Program-made: the position numbers and the translations under genes
In this document: in pieces, positions 15,205-21,034 of the stretch
How the letters are laid out: each line of letters begins with the position of its first letter
Position numbering within the stretch: the stretch's first letter is position 1
Assembly (NCBI GenBank): GCA_964620535.1
Contig: CAZUHN010000162.1
Location: forward strand, 1 to 21,034
Source of the DNA: CAZUHN01 sp964620535
GTDB taxonomy: Bacteria > UBA8248
DNA length: 21,034 nucleotides
Direction: 5' to 3'
The notes under the pieces: generated by a model
The model's input: the letters and a program-made list of their open reading frames with translations, nothing else
What the model was told of the DNA's origin: nothing
The model's database searches: none

Positions 15205-16365
15205 CTATAGATGGCGGTCTAGCCCTTCGGCGGCGAGCTTTTTGACAAGATCGCCGATCGATTGGCCGGAATCGGCGCCGCACAAAAAGAGCGTGTCCTC
15301 CGTTTCGATCACGATGAGGTTTTCCACCCCTACCGCCGCGACAAGGGGCTTTTGGGAGCGCACGGTGAGCTTTCGTGCCCCCACGGCCTTCACCCTGCCG
15401 CCGGGGGGAAGGATCCAGATATTCCCGTCTCTGTCGGTAGGCAGGATGTTCGATAGTGAAGACCAGCTTCCCGCATCGTCCCAGCCGATCTCGGCGGGCA
15501 AAACGATGATCCCCTTCGTCTTTTCCATCACCCCGTAGTCGATGCTGATGGCCTCGCAGGCGCGGAAAGAGCGCTCGTAGGCGGCGCGCCGGTTCCTCCG
15601 GAGGGCGGAGGCGCCGCGCCGGAGCAGGGTGCCCGTTCGAGGATGAAAACGGTCAATCTCCTCGATGGCGCGCGCGGCTGGCAGGATGAAATATCCCCCA
15701 TTCCAATAGTAATCGCCCGAGGCGAGGAAGCGTTTCAACGCCGCCGGCCCCGGCTTTTCCGTAAAGCGGCGAACGGAGTAGGCTTTGGCGCCGCGAATGC
15801 CGGAGATTCTCTTCCCGCGCCGAATGTAGCCGTATCCCGTCTCGGCGCGGCGGGGCGGGATTCCGAGGATGACAATGGCGTTACGCCCGGCGGCGAGGCG
15901 TGCACCGGTGCGGATGAGGCGCCGGAGGGCCGGGGGCCGCTCGATGTAGTGATCGGAAGGGAAAACGGCCATAACGGCTCCGGGTTCGCGCCCCTCGATG
16001 ACGTGGGCGGCGAGGCCCAGGCAGGGAAGGGTGTCCCGGCCCGCCGGCTCGAGGAGGATGTTTTTCTTCGGGATCTCGGGCAAAAGGCCAACCAGGAGCT
16101 TTGCGTTGGCCTTCGCGCCCACCACCAGCGTCCGCTCGGGCGCTGCCAGTCCGTTGAGACGATCCACGGTCAGGCGAAGGAGGGATTTTCCATTGTCCCG
16201 ATTGGATTTTTTCCTTTTTCCCAAACCCTTTCCAGCGGGGACAGGCAACCCTCCCCCAGGGGGGAGAAATTGCTTTGGTCGGTTTTTCCGGCTTACGGGC
16301 CAAAACCGCGTGCCGGAACCGCCCGCCATGATGACGGCCCAGAGGGAGGGAGTTGTCCGGGCCAC
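15205..16365 (-). CDS. manC: Mannose-1-phosphate guanylyltransferase (GDP-mannose pyrophosphorylase)
   Basis: ManC makes GDP-mannose from mannose-1-phosphate and GTP. The 386-residue protein carries the nucleotidyltransferase signature MAGGSGTRFWPVSR...PKQFL, then FPSDHY in place of the usual PADH, FTEKP, YYWNGGYF, SIDYGVMEK and GWDDAGSW. The C-terminal beta-helix part is short, so this is the monofunctional form without the isomerase domain. An insertion of about 22 basic residues (near 37-58) separates PKQFL from KSLL. I chose GTG at 16365, two bases after the stop of the YqaA gene, because it keeps the first beta strand (SLWAVIMAGG). An in-frame ATG at the MAGG motif would remove that strand. 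The same frame stays open far upstream, but that part lies across the YqaA gene and is not coding. Confidence 0.9.
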   Translation of the reverse strand: MARTTPSLWAVIMAGGSGTRFWPVSRKNRPKQFLPPGGGLPVPAGKGLGKRKKSNRDNGKSLLRLTVDRLNGLAAPERTLVVGAKANAKLLVGLLPEIPKKNILLEPAGRDTLPCLGLAAHVIEGREPGAVMAVFPSDHYIERPPALRRLIRTGARLAAGRNAIVILGIPPRRAETGYGYIRRGKRISGIRGAKAYSVRRFTEKPGPAALKRFLASGDYYWNGGYFILPAARAIEEIDRFHPRTGTLLRRGASALRRNRRAAYERSFRACEAISIDYGVMEKTKGIIVLPAEIGWDDAGSWSSLSNILPTDRDGNIWILPPGGRVKAVGARKLTVRSQKPLVAAVGVENLIVIETEDTLFLCGADSGQSIGDLVKKLAAEGLDRHL

Positions 16366-16367
16366 CG

Positions 16368-16955
16368 CTAGCCCCACCACCAGAGCAGGAGGAAACCGCC
16401 GATGAACAAGACGGCGAACACCAAAGTCAAAAGATTGAAGTACTGATCGATGAACCGGCGGATCGGATGGCCGAAGCGGAAGATCAGCCAGGCCAGGAGA
16501 AAGAACCTGGCCGAGCGGCTGATTATCGATGCGGCGACGAAGACGGCGAAGTTGATTTTGAAAGCGCCCGCCGCGATGGTGAATACCTTGTAGGGGATCG
16601 GTGTAAAGCCCGCGACGAAGACCGCCCAAGCGTCGTAGGCCTGGTAGTAGCTCTGAACAAGAGAATAACGGTCCATCGCACCGTAAAAGTGGAGGATGGG
16701 CTCCCCCAGCGCTTCGATCAGCGTGAGGCCGATGAAGTAGCCAGTGATTCCACCTGCCACAGAGGCGGCCGAGCAGACCGCGGCGAAGAAGAACGCGCGC
16801 GTCGGACGGCCAAGGGCCAGGGCCATAAGCAGCGGGTCGGGGGGGACGGGGAAAAAGAAAGATTCGGTGAAGGAAAGTCCCGCCAGAGCGCCTGTCCCGT
16901 AGCGGGAGTTCGACCACCCGATTACCCAATCGTAGAGTTCCCGCAGCTTATGCAT
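16368..16955 (-). CDS. YqaA/DedA-family (VTT/SNARE-associated) membrane protein
   Basis: A 195-residue inner-membrane protein of the YqaA branch of the DedA/VTT superfamily. Markers are ESFFFPVPPDPLL near residue 30, a glycine-rich helix ending GGITGYFIG, GFTPIPYKVFTIAAGAF and SRSARFF. The C-terminal helix ends in WWWG. DedA-superfamily members act as lipid scramblases or flippases, and some bacterial DedA proteins transport undecaprenyl phosphate; whether YqaA does so is not known to me. Its place in an operon with uppP suggests a role in lipid-carrier handling, which is inference. ATG at 16955 overlaps the upstream mutase gene by eight bases, and manC follows two bases after its stop. The reading frame and family are clear; the function is not. 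Confidence 0.88.
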   Translation of the reverse strand: MHKLRELYDWVIGWSNSRYGTGALAGLSFTESFFFPVPPDPLLMALALGRPTRAFFFAAVCSAASVAGGITGYFIGLTLIEALGEPILHFYGAMDRYSLVQSYYQAYDAWAVFVAGFTPIPYKVFTIAAGAFKINFAVFVAASIISRSARFFLLAWLIFRFGHPIRRFIDQYFNLLTLVFAVLFIGGFLLLWWWG

Positions 16956-18327
16956 CCGGTACCGTCACGGAGGGGAATTCTCGGAGATTTTCGAAGATTT
17001 CCCGGCGGTAGGCGGCGAGCGAGGCCTCGTCTTCGGCTTCGATCCGGCAGACCAGGACGGGCTGTGTGTTTGAGGCGCGGACGAGCCCCCATCCCTTTGG
17101 AAAATTCACGCGCACCCCGTCCACCTCGACGGTTTCGTAAATTTTTCGGAAGTGCGCCTTCAGTTTCTCGACGATCTGGAACTTTTCTTCGTCAGTGCAG
17201 TCGATCCGGAGTTCGGGCGTGGCTATTGAAGGGGGAAGATCGGCCATGAGGTCTGCGAGGGTGCGATTTTCCCGGGAAAGGAGGTGGACAAGGCGGACCG
17301 CCGCGTAGATCGCATCGTCGTAGCCCAGGTAGTCGTCCTCGAAGAAAATGTGGCCGGAGAGTTCCCCCGCGAGCGGGGCCTTTTCCTTGAGGAGGCGGGC
17401 TCGGATGAGTGAGTGGCCGGTGGCCGACATGACGGGACGGCCGCCCATATCCTCGACGGTCTTCGCCAGCCGGGAAGAACACTTCACATCAAAAACGACG
17501 GCCTCTCCTCGCCGGCGGGAAAGGATTTCTTTAGAGAAAAGAATTAGGAGTTCGTCCCCCCATATGATCCGCCCGGTGGCGTCCACCGCTCCGATCCGAT
17601 CCCCGTCGCCGTCGAGAGCGATTCCCGCCTCGGCCCCGGTCTCAGCGACGGTGGCGATCAGCGCCTCCAGGTTTTCGGGAATGGTCGGGTCCGGATGGTG
17701 GTTGGGATAGGAAGCGTCGGGCTCGCAAAATAGTTCAACCACCTCGGTCCCGATGGCGCGCAGGGCCCGGGAGGCGGCGGGGCCCGCCACCCCGTTTCCC
17801 GCGTCGAGCACAATTTTGACCGGCCGGTCGAGTCTCCGGCCCGCTGTGACGCGATCCAGGTAGGCCGAGAAAATATCCGCCTCCTCAAATGTGCCGGGTG
17901 AGTCCGCCCGATGAAGGTGCCCATTTTCGATGCGGGCGCGGATTTGTTGAATTTCCTCACCGAAAACGGCTTCCTTTCTCCTTGTTATCTTAAAACCGTT
18001 GAATTCCGGGGGATTATGGCTTCCGGTGATCTGGATGCCGCCCCCCACTGGAAGATGATGGGTGGCGAAGGAAAGGCAGGGGGTAGGCTCCATTCCGATT
18101 CCCGCCACCCGGCATCCCGAGGTGCAAAGTCCTTCGCGCATTGACTCATAGAAGGCGGGCGAAGAATGCCTGTTGTCGTGGCTGAGTGCGACATGTTCTC
18201 CATTCGCGCCGCCCAGGTGGGTTCCGAGGGCGAGGCCGAGAAGACGAACGATCTCGCGTGTGAGGTCGCGGTCCACCACCCCTCGAATATCGTACTCTCT
18301 GAAAATAAGCGGGTTGAGGGGATTCAA
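16948..18327 (-). CDS. Phosphomannomutase/phosphoglucomutase
   Basis: An alpha-D-phosphohexomutase (AlgC/ManB type) that interconverts hexose 6- and 1-phosphates, here most likely supplying mannose-1-phosphate to ManC. The 459-residue protein has IFREYDIRG at its N-terminus, the phosphoserine loop TGSHNP (Ser103), the metal loop LDGDGDR (238-244), the sugar-binding GELSGH (321-326) and the phosphate-binding RASNTQP (417-423). I chose TTG at 18327, with GGAG eight bases upstream, because MNPLNPLIFREYDIRG is the family-typical start. The ATG at 18375 would sit within about 10 bases of the predicted transcription start and add 16 unrelated residues. The substrate (mannose or glucose) cannot be settled from motifs; manC in the operon favours mannose. 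Confidence 0.93.
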   Translation of the reverse strand: MNPLNPLIFREYDIRGVVDRDLTREIVRLLGLALGTHLGGANGEHVALSHDNRHSSPAFYESMREGLCTSGCRVAGIGMEPTPCLSFATHHLPVGGGIQITGSHNPPEFNGFKITRRKEAVFGEEIQQIRARIENGHLHRADSPGTFEEADIFSAYLDRVTAGRRLDRPVKIVLDAGNGVAGPAASRALRAIGTEVVELFCEPDASYPNHHPDPTIPENLEALIATVAETGAEAGIALDGDGDRIGAVDATGRIIWGDELLILFSKEILSRRRGEAVVFDVKCSSRLAKTVEDMGGRPVMSATGHSLIRARLLKEKAPLAGELSGHIFFEDDYLGYDDAIYAAVRLVHLLSRENRTLADLMADLPPSIATPELRIDCTDEEKFQIVEKLKAHFRKIYETVEVDGVRVNFPKGWGLVRASNTQPVLVCRIEAEDEASLAAYRREIFENLREFPSVTVPDA

Positions 18328-18390
18328 AAATGGCGCTCCGTACCGCAGCGAAGAATATGGCCTGCCAGTCCTCAAATCTCGGGCGGGCGA

Positions 18391-18419
18391 ATTATCACAC
18401 CGTAATTGGGTTGTGGCAA
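18391..18419 (-). promoter_or_regulatory. Sigma70-type promoter for the mutase–yqaA–manC–uppP operon
   Basis: On the minus strand TTGCCA (18419-18414, 5 of 6 to consensus) is followed by a 17-base spacer and GATAAT (18396-18391, 5 of 6) with an extended TG one base before it. This is the best promoter in the window. It places transcription near 18384 and a leader of about 57 bases before the TTG at 18327, which supports that start. Confidence 0.65.
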
Positions 18420-18479
18420 ACCCTTCTATTCTTGGTCCATCGGATCTGTTTGCTGTTTATCCCTATGGCGAAAGAAAGG

Positions 18480-18485
18480 TATAAT
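18480..18485 (+). promoter_or_regulatory. Candidate -10 box for the plsC–dciA-like–TPR unit
   Basis: A perfect TATAAT lies 120 bases before the plsC ATG, in the gap between divergent operons. No good -35 stands at the right distance: TTTATC at 18456-18461 (18-base spacer) matches in only 3 positions. It may need an activator or simply be weak. Confidence 0.45.
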
Positions 18486-18489
18486 TGCC

Positions 18490-18528
18490 TCGGCCGAAGG
18501 GGAGGCTGGGCCGATACGTCTCTCCTCC
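18490..18528 (+). other. Possible structured leader before plsC
   Basis: TCGGCC (18490-18495) can pair with GGCCGA (18509-18514), enclosing a 13-base loop. GGAGG inside that loop (18501-18505) is complementary to CCTCC at 18524-18528, so a pseudoknot or two alternative hairpins could form in the roughly 110-base leader. It matches no riboswitch class that I recognise, and the pairings may be chance in GC-rich DNA. Confidence 0.25.
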
Positions 18529-18605
18529 GGGGGAAGTTTCCATGGATTGAAGGTTTCTTCTCTCAGAATTTCGCTCTGGGACTTGGCTTGTAAGGAGTAG
18601 GACAA

Positions 18606-19304
18606 ATGGGTGGTCCCGGCCCTTGGTTTCAAAGGCTTATAATCCTGGGGGTTTTTCATCTGGTCGGGTTACTGCTTTGCAGGTTTTTGCGCCTGCGGGT
18701 TCATGGGGTTGAGAATATACCCAAGGGGGGAGGTGTTCTTTTTTTGAGTAACCACATCTCGGCGGTGGACGTGGTGGCTATCCCTTGGTGCATCTATCAA
18801 AAGTTTCCGGAGGAGAGACTTTGGAAACTTGCCAAGGAGGAATTGTTCCATGTTCCTTTTATCGGCTGGGTGCTCCAGAAGCTACGGGCCTTGCCGGTAA
18901 AACGAGGGAGCGCCGATTTGTCCACTATTCGCTTACTTGAAAAGCACGTACGAGAAGACAAAGTGATTCTCTACCCGGAGGGGTCGCGGAGCAAGGACGG
19001 GAGGATTGGCCCAGGGAACCGGATGGTGGGGCGGATCATTTTAAACACGAAGCCCAAGGTCGTCCCTGTCGCTGTGAAGGGAACCAACCGGGCTGTTCCG
19101 GTGGGGAGGTTCTTCCCGAGGCCTGGGGTGAAAATCGAGGTGACCTTCGGTATTCCCCTCGAACTGGGGGCAGAGTACACTATCGAAAACCGGAAAGAAT
19201 CGAGTGTCCGAATCGTGGAAAAAGTCATGCGGGCGATTTCTTCTCTCCTTGATGAGGAAAATCAGGCAAAACCCGCCCGGTCAACGGAGGTTGTCGGATC
19301 TTGA
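18606..19304 (+). CDS. plsC: 1-acyl-sn-glycerol-3-phosphate acyltransferase (PlsC family)
   Basis: A lysophospholipid acyltransferase that acylates lysophosphatidic acid to phosphatidic acid at the inner face of the cytoplasmic membrane. The 232-residue protein has an N-terminal hydrophobic stretch (about 9-30), the catalytic NHISAVD (HX4D: His50 and Asp55), the glycerol-phosphate-binding YPEGSRS (123-129) and VPVAVKGTNRAVP later on. ATG at 18606 follows TAAGGAG at good spacing. It begins a plus-strand unit divergent from the mannose/uppP operon and overlaps the next gene by four bases (TTGA). Other PlsC-like acyltransferases, such as those for ornithine lipids, share these motifs, so the exact acceptor is inferred. 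Confidence 0.9.
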   Translation: MGGPGPWFQRLIILGVFHLVGLLLCRFLRLRVHGVENIPKGGGVLFLSNHISAVDVVAIPWCIYQKFPEERLWKLAKEELFHVPFIGWVLQKLRALPVKRGSADLSTIRLLEKHVREDKVILYPEGSRSKDGRIGPGNRMVGRIILNTKPKVVPVAVKGTNRAVPVGRFFPRPGVKIEVTFGIPLELGAEYTIENRKESSVRIVEKVMRAISSLLDEENQAKPARSTEVVGS

Positions 19305-19789
19305 GTTCCCGCAGGCCAAAATCGTTAAAACCTTTTTCCCGTATTCTTAAGGAGATTCGCCGCACGGAGGCCTGGGGGCGGCGCCTTTCTCGTCATCGCG
19401 CCTTTTTGGTTTGGGAGAGCGCGGTGGGCGCGGCCGTAGCCCGTGTGGCTCGGCTTGTGGCCGTGCGGGGCGGGTGCCTCCGGGTTGAGGTGTCCGATTC
19501 GGCATGGCTTCAAGAATGCGAGCTTGCCAAGGAACAATTGCTGGCGAAGGTGAACGAACGGCTGGACAGATCGGATTTGAACGAAATCCGGTTCATCATC
19601 GGAAACGCCGCCGAAGCGGCCCCGGAAGACGGGGCGGATGAGGCGTCCCGGCCCAAACCTGCCGGAATCTCGCCCCGGGACGAGAAGGATGTAACGGCAT
19701 CCCTTCGGGAACTGGCCGACCTGGAACTTCGACTGAAGGCGGAGAATCTTTTGGCGCGTGCGCGGCAAAGTGGAGCCAAAATAAGATGA
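19301..19789 (+). CDS. DUF721/DciA-like protein
   Basis: A 162-residue protein whose first ~110 residues fit the DUF721 family: WESAVGAAVARVARL, then GGCLRVEVSDSAWLQECE, then LLAKVNERL and EIRFIIG. DciA, the characterised member, is thought to load or assist the replicative helicase DnaB in bacteria lacking DnaC. The C-terminal 50 residues are charged and poorly conserved in appearance. The start is TTG at 19301 inside a TTGA overlap with the plsC stop, with GGAGG ten bases upstream. Its neighbours (plsC, a TPR lipoprotein) say nothing about replication, so the DciA role rests on family likeness alone. Confidence 0.78.
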   Translation: MSSRRPKSLKPFSRILKEIRRTEAWGRRLSRHRAFLVWESAVGAAVARVARLVAVRGGCLRVEVSDSAWLQECELAKEQLLAKVNERLDRSDLNEIRFIIGNAAEAAPEDGADEASRPKPAGISPRDEKDVTASLRELADLELRLKAENLLARARQSGAKIR

Positions 19790-19821
19790 AGTGAAGTGTT
19801 TCGCGGAGTGGGAAGGATAAA

Positions 19822-21034
19822 ATGAAGAAGAATCCGGTGCAGATTTTTCAACTTGGGGCGTTAATTTTGTTTGCGGGACTTGTCGCAGCCTGTGCGGCGC
19901 AAAATCTCGAGGTGGGACTTGCCGTTGAATCCACTTCCCGCCCGCAGGGAACGGCGGATTCCTATTTCTATTTCATTTCTGCTTATGAAAAAGAGCTTAC
20001 AGGGAAAATAGAAGAGGCAGAGGCCGATTACGGAAATGCCCTGAAGAGAGATCCCTCTTCGGCATCTCTTCTCGCGCGCCTCGCCTCCCTCAAGGTGCGG
20101 CTGGGAAAAATTCAAGAGGCCGAGCGTTTGGCAAGGGAGACTGTCCGCATCGATCCGTCCAATTCCAGAGGATACCTTCTGCTCGGAGGCGTTTTGGCCG
20201 CGCGCGGCGATTTGCCAGGCGCCGTTGAGGCCTACGAAGAGTTGGTGCGCATTAAGCCCAATGAAAATGAAGGAAAATTACTTCTTGGGACTGCTTACAT
20301 GGAACTGGGCCGAAACGAGAGGGCGGTCGGCGTATTCGAAGGATTATTGAAGGCCGGACCGGGCAACGATCTCAGCCGTGTTTATTTGTCGGAAGTCTAT
20401 ATTCGCCTCAAGCGGTTTTCGGAGGCGGAGAAACTTCTCAATCTCGTGGTCAGGAAACGTCCCCGCTTCGTGCGCGGCCTCCGGACCCTTGGGCGCCTTT
20501 ACGAAAGGTGGGAAAAATTCGGTGAAGCGGAAAAGGCTTACAAGCGTGTCCTCGAGTTAAATCCCAATGCTCGCGCCGTGCGGGCGAGATTGGGGCAGGT
20601 TTATATCCGCAAGGACAATATAAAGAGTGCGCTCAAAGAGTTCGAGAAGCTGAGAAAATACGAACCGAAGAATCTGGAAGTCCACCGAACACTTGGTTTC
20701 CTTCGATTTGAGCGGCGAAATTTTCAGGAGGCACTCCGGGAATTCCGCATCGTTCTTGCCCGAAACCCAAAAGACGAAGCCGTACGCAGGTTCGTGGCCG
20801 CGATTTACGAGGAACTCGATCAGTTTCCTCTTGCCGAACAGGAGCTGAGGCAACTCATCGGCCTCGTCCCGGACTCCCTGGCCGCGCGTTTGCAACTCGC
20901 ACGCCTGTTTACCAGGAGGAAAATGTGGGAGGCGGCCTCAGTCACTTTGAAAGGGGCGGAAAGGATCAAGCCTGACGAGGCGCGCGTTCCCTTCATGCGC
21001 GGGGTAATCTTCACCAAGAAGAAAGAACATTCGA
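19822..21034 (+). CDS. TPR-repeat lipoprotein (3' end outside the window)
   Basis: An open frame of 404 codons running off the window edge, so the C-terminus is missing. ATG at 19822 follows GGAAGGA. The N-terminus is a lipoprotein signal peptide: basic MKKN, a hydrophobic core and the lipobox LVAAC (Cys24); residues at +2 and +3 are Ala, suggesting outer-membrane sorting. After a short linker, residues 47-386 form ten TPR units of exactly 34 residues with no insertions, each ending near a Pro such as RDPSS, RIDPSN, LNPNA or RNPKD; an eleventh begins at 387. TPR proteins act as binding scaffolds, and outer-membrane TPR lipoproteins take part in pilus, polysaccharide-export or envelope assembly. 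No specific partner can be named. The gap to the DciA-like gene is 32 bases, so it is probably in the same unit. Confidence 0.88.
   Translation, partial: MKKNPVQIFQLGALILFAGLVAACAAQNLEVGLAVESTSRPQGTADSYFYFISAYEKELTGKIEEAEADYGNALKRDPSSASLLARLASLKVRLGKIQEAERLARETVRIDPSNSRGYLLLGGVLAARGDLPGAVEAYEELVRIKPNENEGKLLLGTAYMELGRNERAVGVFEGLLKAGPGNDLSRVYLSEVYIRLKRFSEAEKLLNLVVRKRPRFVRGLRTLGRLYERWEKFGEAEKAYKRVLELNPNARAVRARLGQVYIRKDNIKSALKEFEKLRKYEPKNLEVHRTLGFLRFERRNFQEALREFRIVLARNPKDEAVRRFVAAIYEELDQFPLAEQELRQLIGLVPDSLAARLQLARLFTRRKMWEAASVTLKGAERIKPDEARVPFMRGVIFTKKKEHS

Noticed and set aside
16366..16929. Upstream continuation of the manC frame (188 extra codons)
   Set aside because: It coincides with the YqaA gene in another frame of the same strand and reads as Arg/Leu/Pro-rich noise. 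The family N-terminus begins at the GTG at 16365.
1..21034. Search for CRISPR arrays, insertion sequences, integrases, tRNA or rRNA genes and defence systems
   Set aside because: No regularly spaced direct repeats, transposase or integrase motifs, tRNA cloverleaf or rRNA sequence were seen by eye. The genes are housekeeping or envelope genes in tight operons, with no gap above 300 bases.

Overview
The window is a densely packed stretch of chromosome from a GC-rich, Gram-negative bacterium. Gram-negative character is inferred from two lipoproteins with clear lipoboxes, an LpoA/LppC-like penicillin-binding protein activator, a PilM-type pilus protein and a DciA-like (DUF721) protein. The order pilM–aroB–aroQ–Xaa-Pro peptidase–efp recalls Deltaproteobacteria-like or related uncultivated lineages, but no rRNA or other firm marker is present, so this placement is a guess. 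About half of the genes are best read from GTG or TTG starts, and many adjacent genes overlap by 4-11 bases or nearly touch. I see no rRNA, tRNA, CRISPR array, insertion sequence, integrase or phage gene.

Layout. (1) 46-5818, plus strand: tsaD and dusB (tRNA modification), an SDR dehydrogenase, and a class A penicillin-binding protein (PBP1A type). (2) 5856-7979, minus strand: a large lipoprotein with an N-terminal helical-repeat region and a periplasmic-binding-protein domain, convergent with the PBP gene. (3) 8164-13571, plus strand: an M50 intramembrane protease, pilM, aroB, aroQ, a Xaa-Pro peptidase and efp. pilM/aroB and aroQ/peptidase are coupled by GTGA overlaps. (4) 13641-14258: a double-domain NIPSNAP protein. 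(5) 18327 down to 14377, minus strand: a compact four-gene operon (phosphomannomutase/phosphoglucomutase, YqaA/DedA-family membrane protein, manC, uppP) behind a good sigma70-type promoter. (6) 18606 to the end, plus strand: plsC, a DciA-like protein and a TPR lipoprotein that runs off the window.

How the genes fit together. Cell-envelope construction is the main theme. The PBP polymerises and cross-links peptidoglycan, and the neighbouring LpoA-like lipoprotein may activate it. uppP regenerates undecaprenyl phosphate, and the YqaA/DedA-type protein in the same operon could take part in returning that lipid across the membrane. The two mannose enzymes make GDP-mannose for surface glycans, and plsC makes phosphatidic acid. 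aroB and aroQ catalyse consecutive shikimate-pathway steps, and efp, tsaD and dusB serve translation.

Nothing here is a clearly novel defence, mobile or biosynthetic system. The most interesting points are a pilM separated from pilNOPQ but still beside aroB, the PBP/LpoA-like pair, the uppP–DedA–GDP-mannose operon, and a TPR lipoprotein made of ten uninterrupted 34-residue units.
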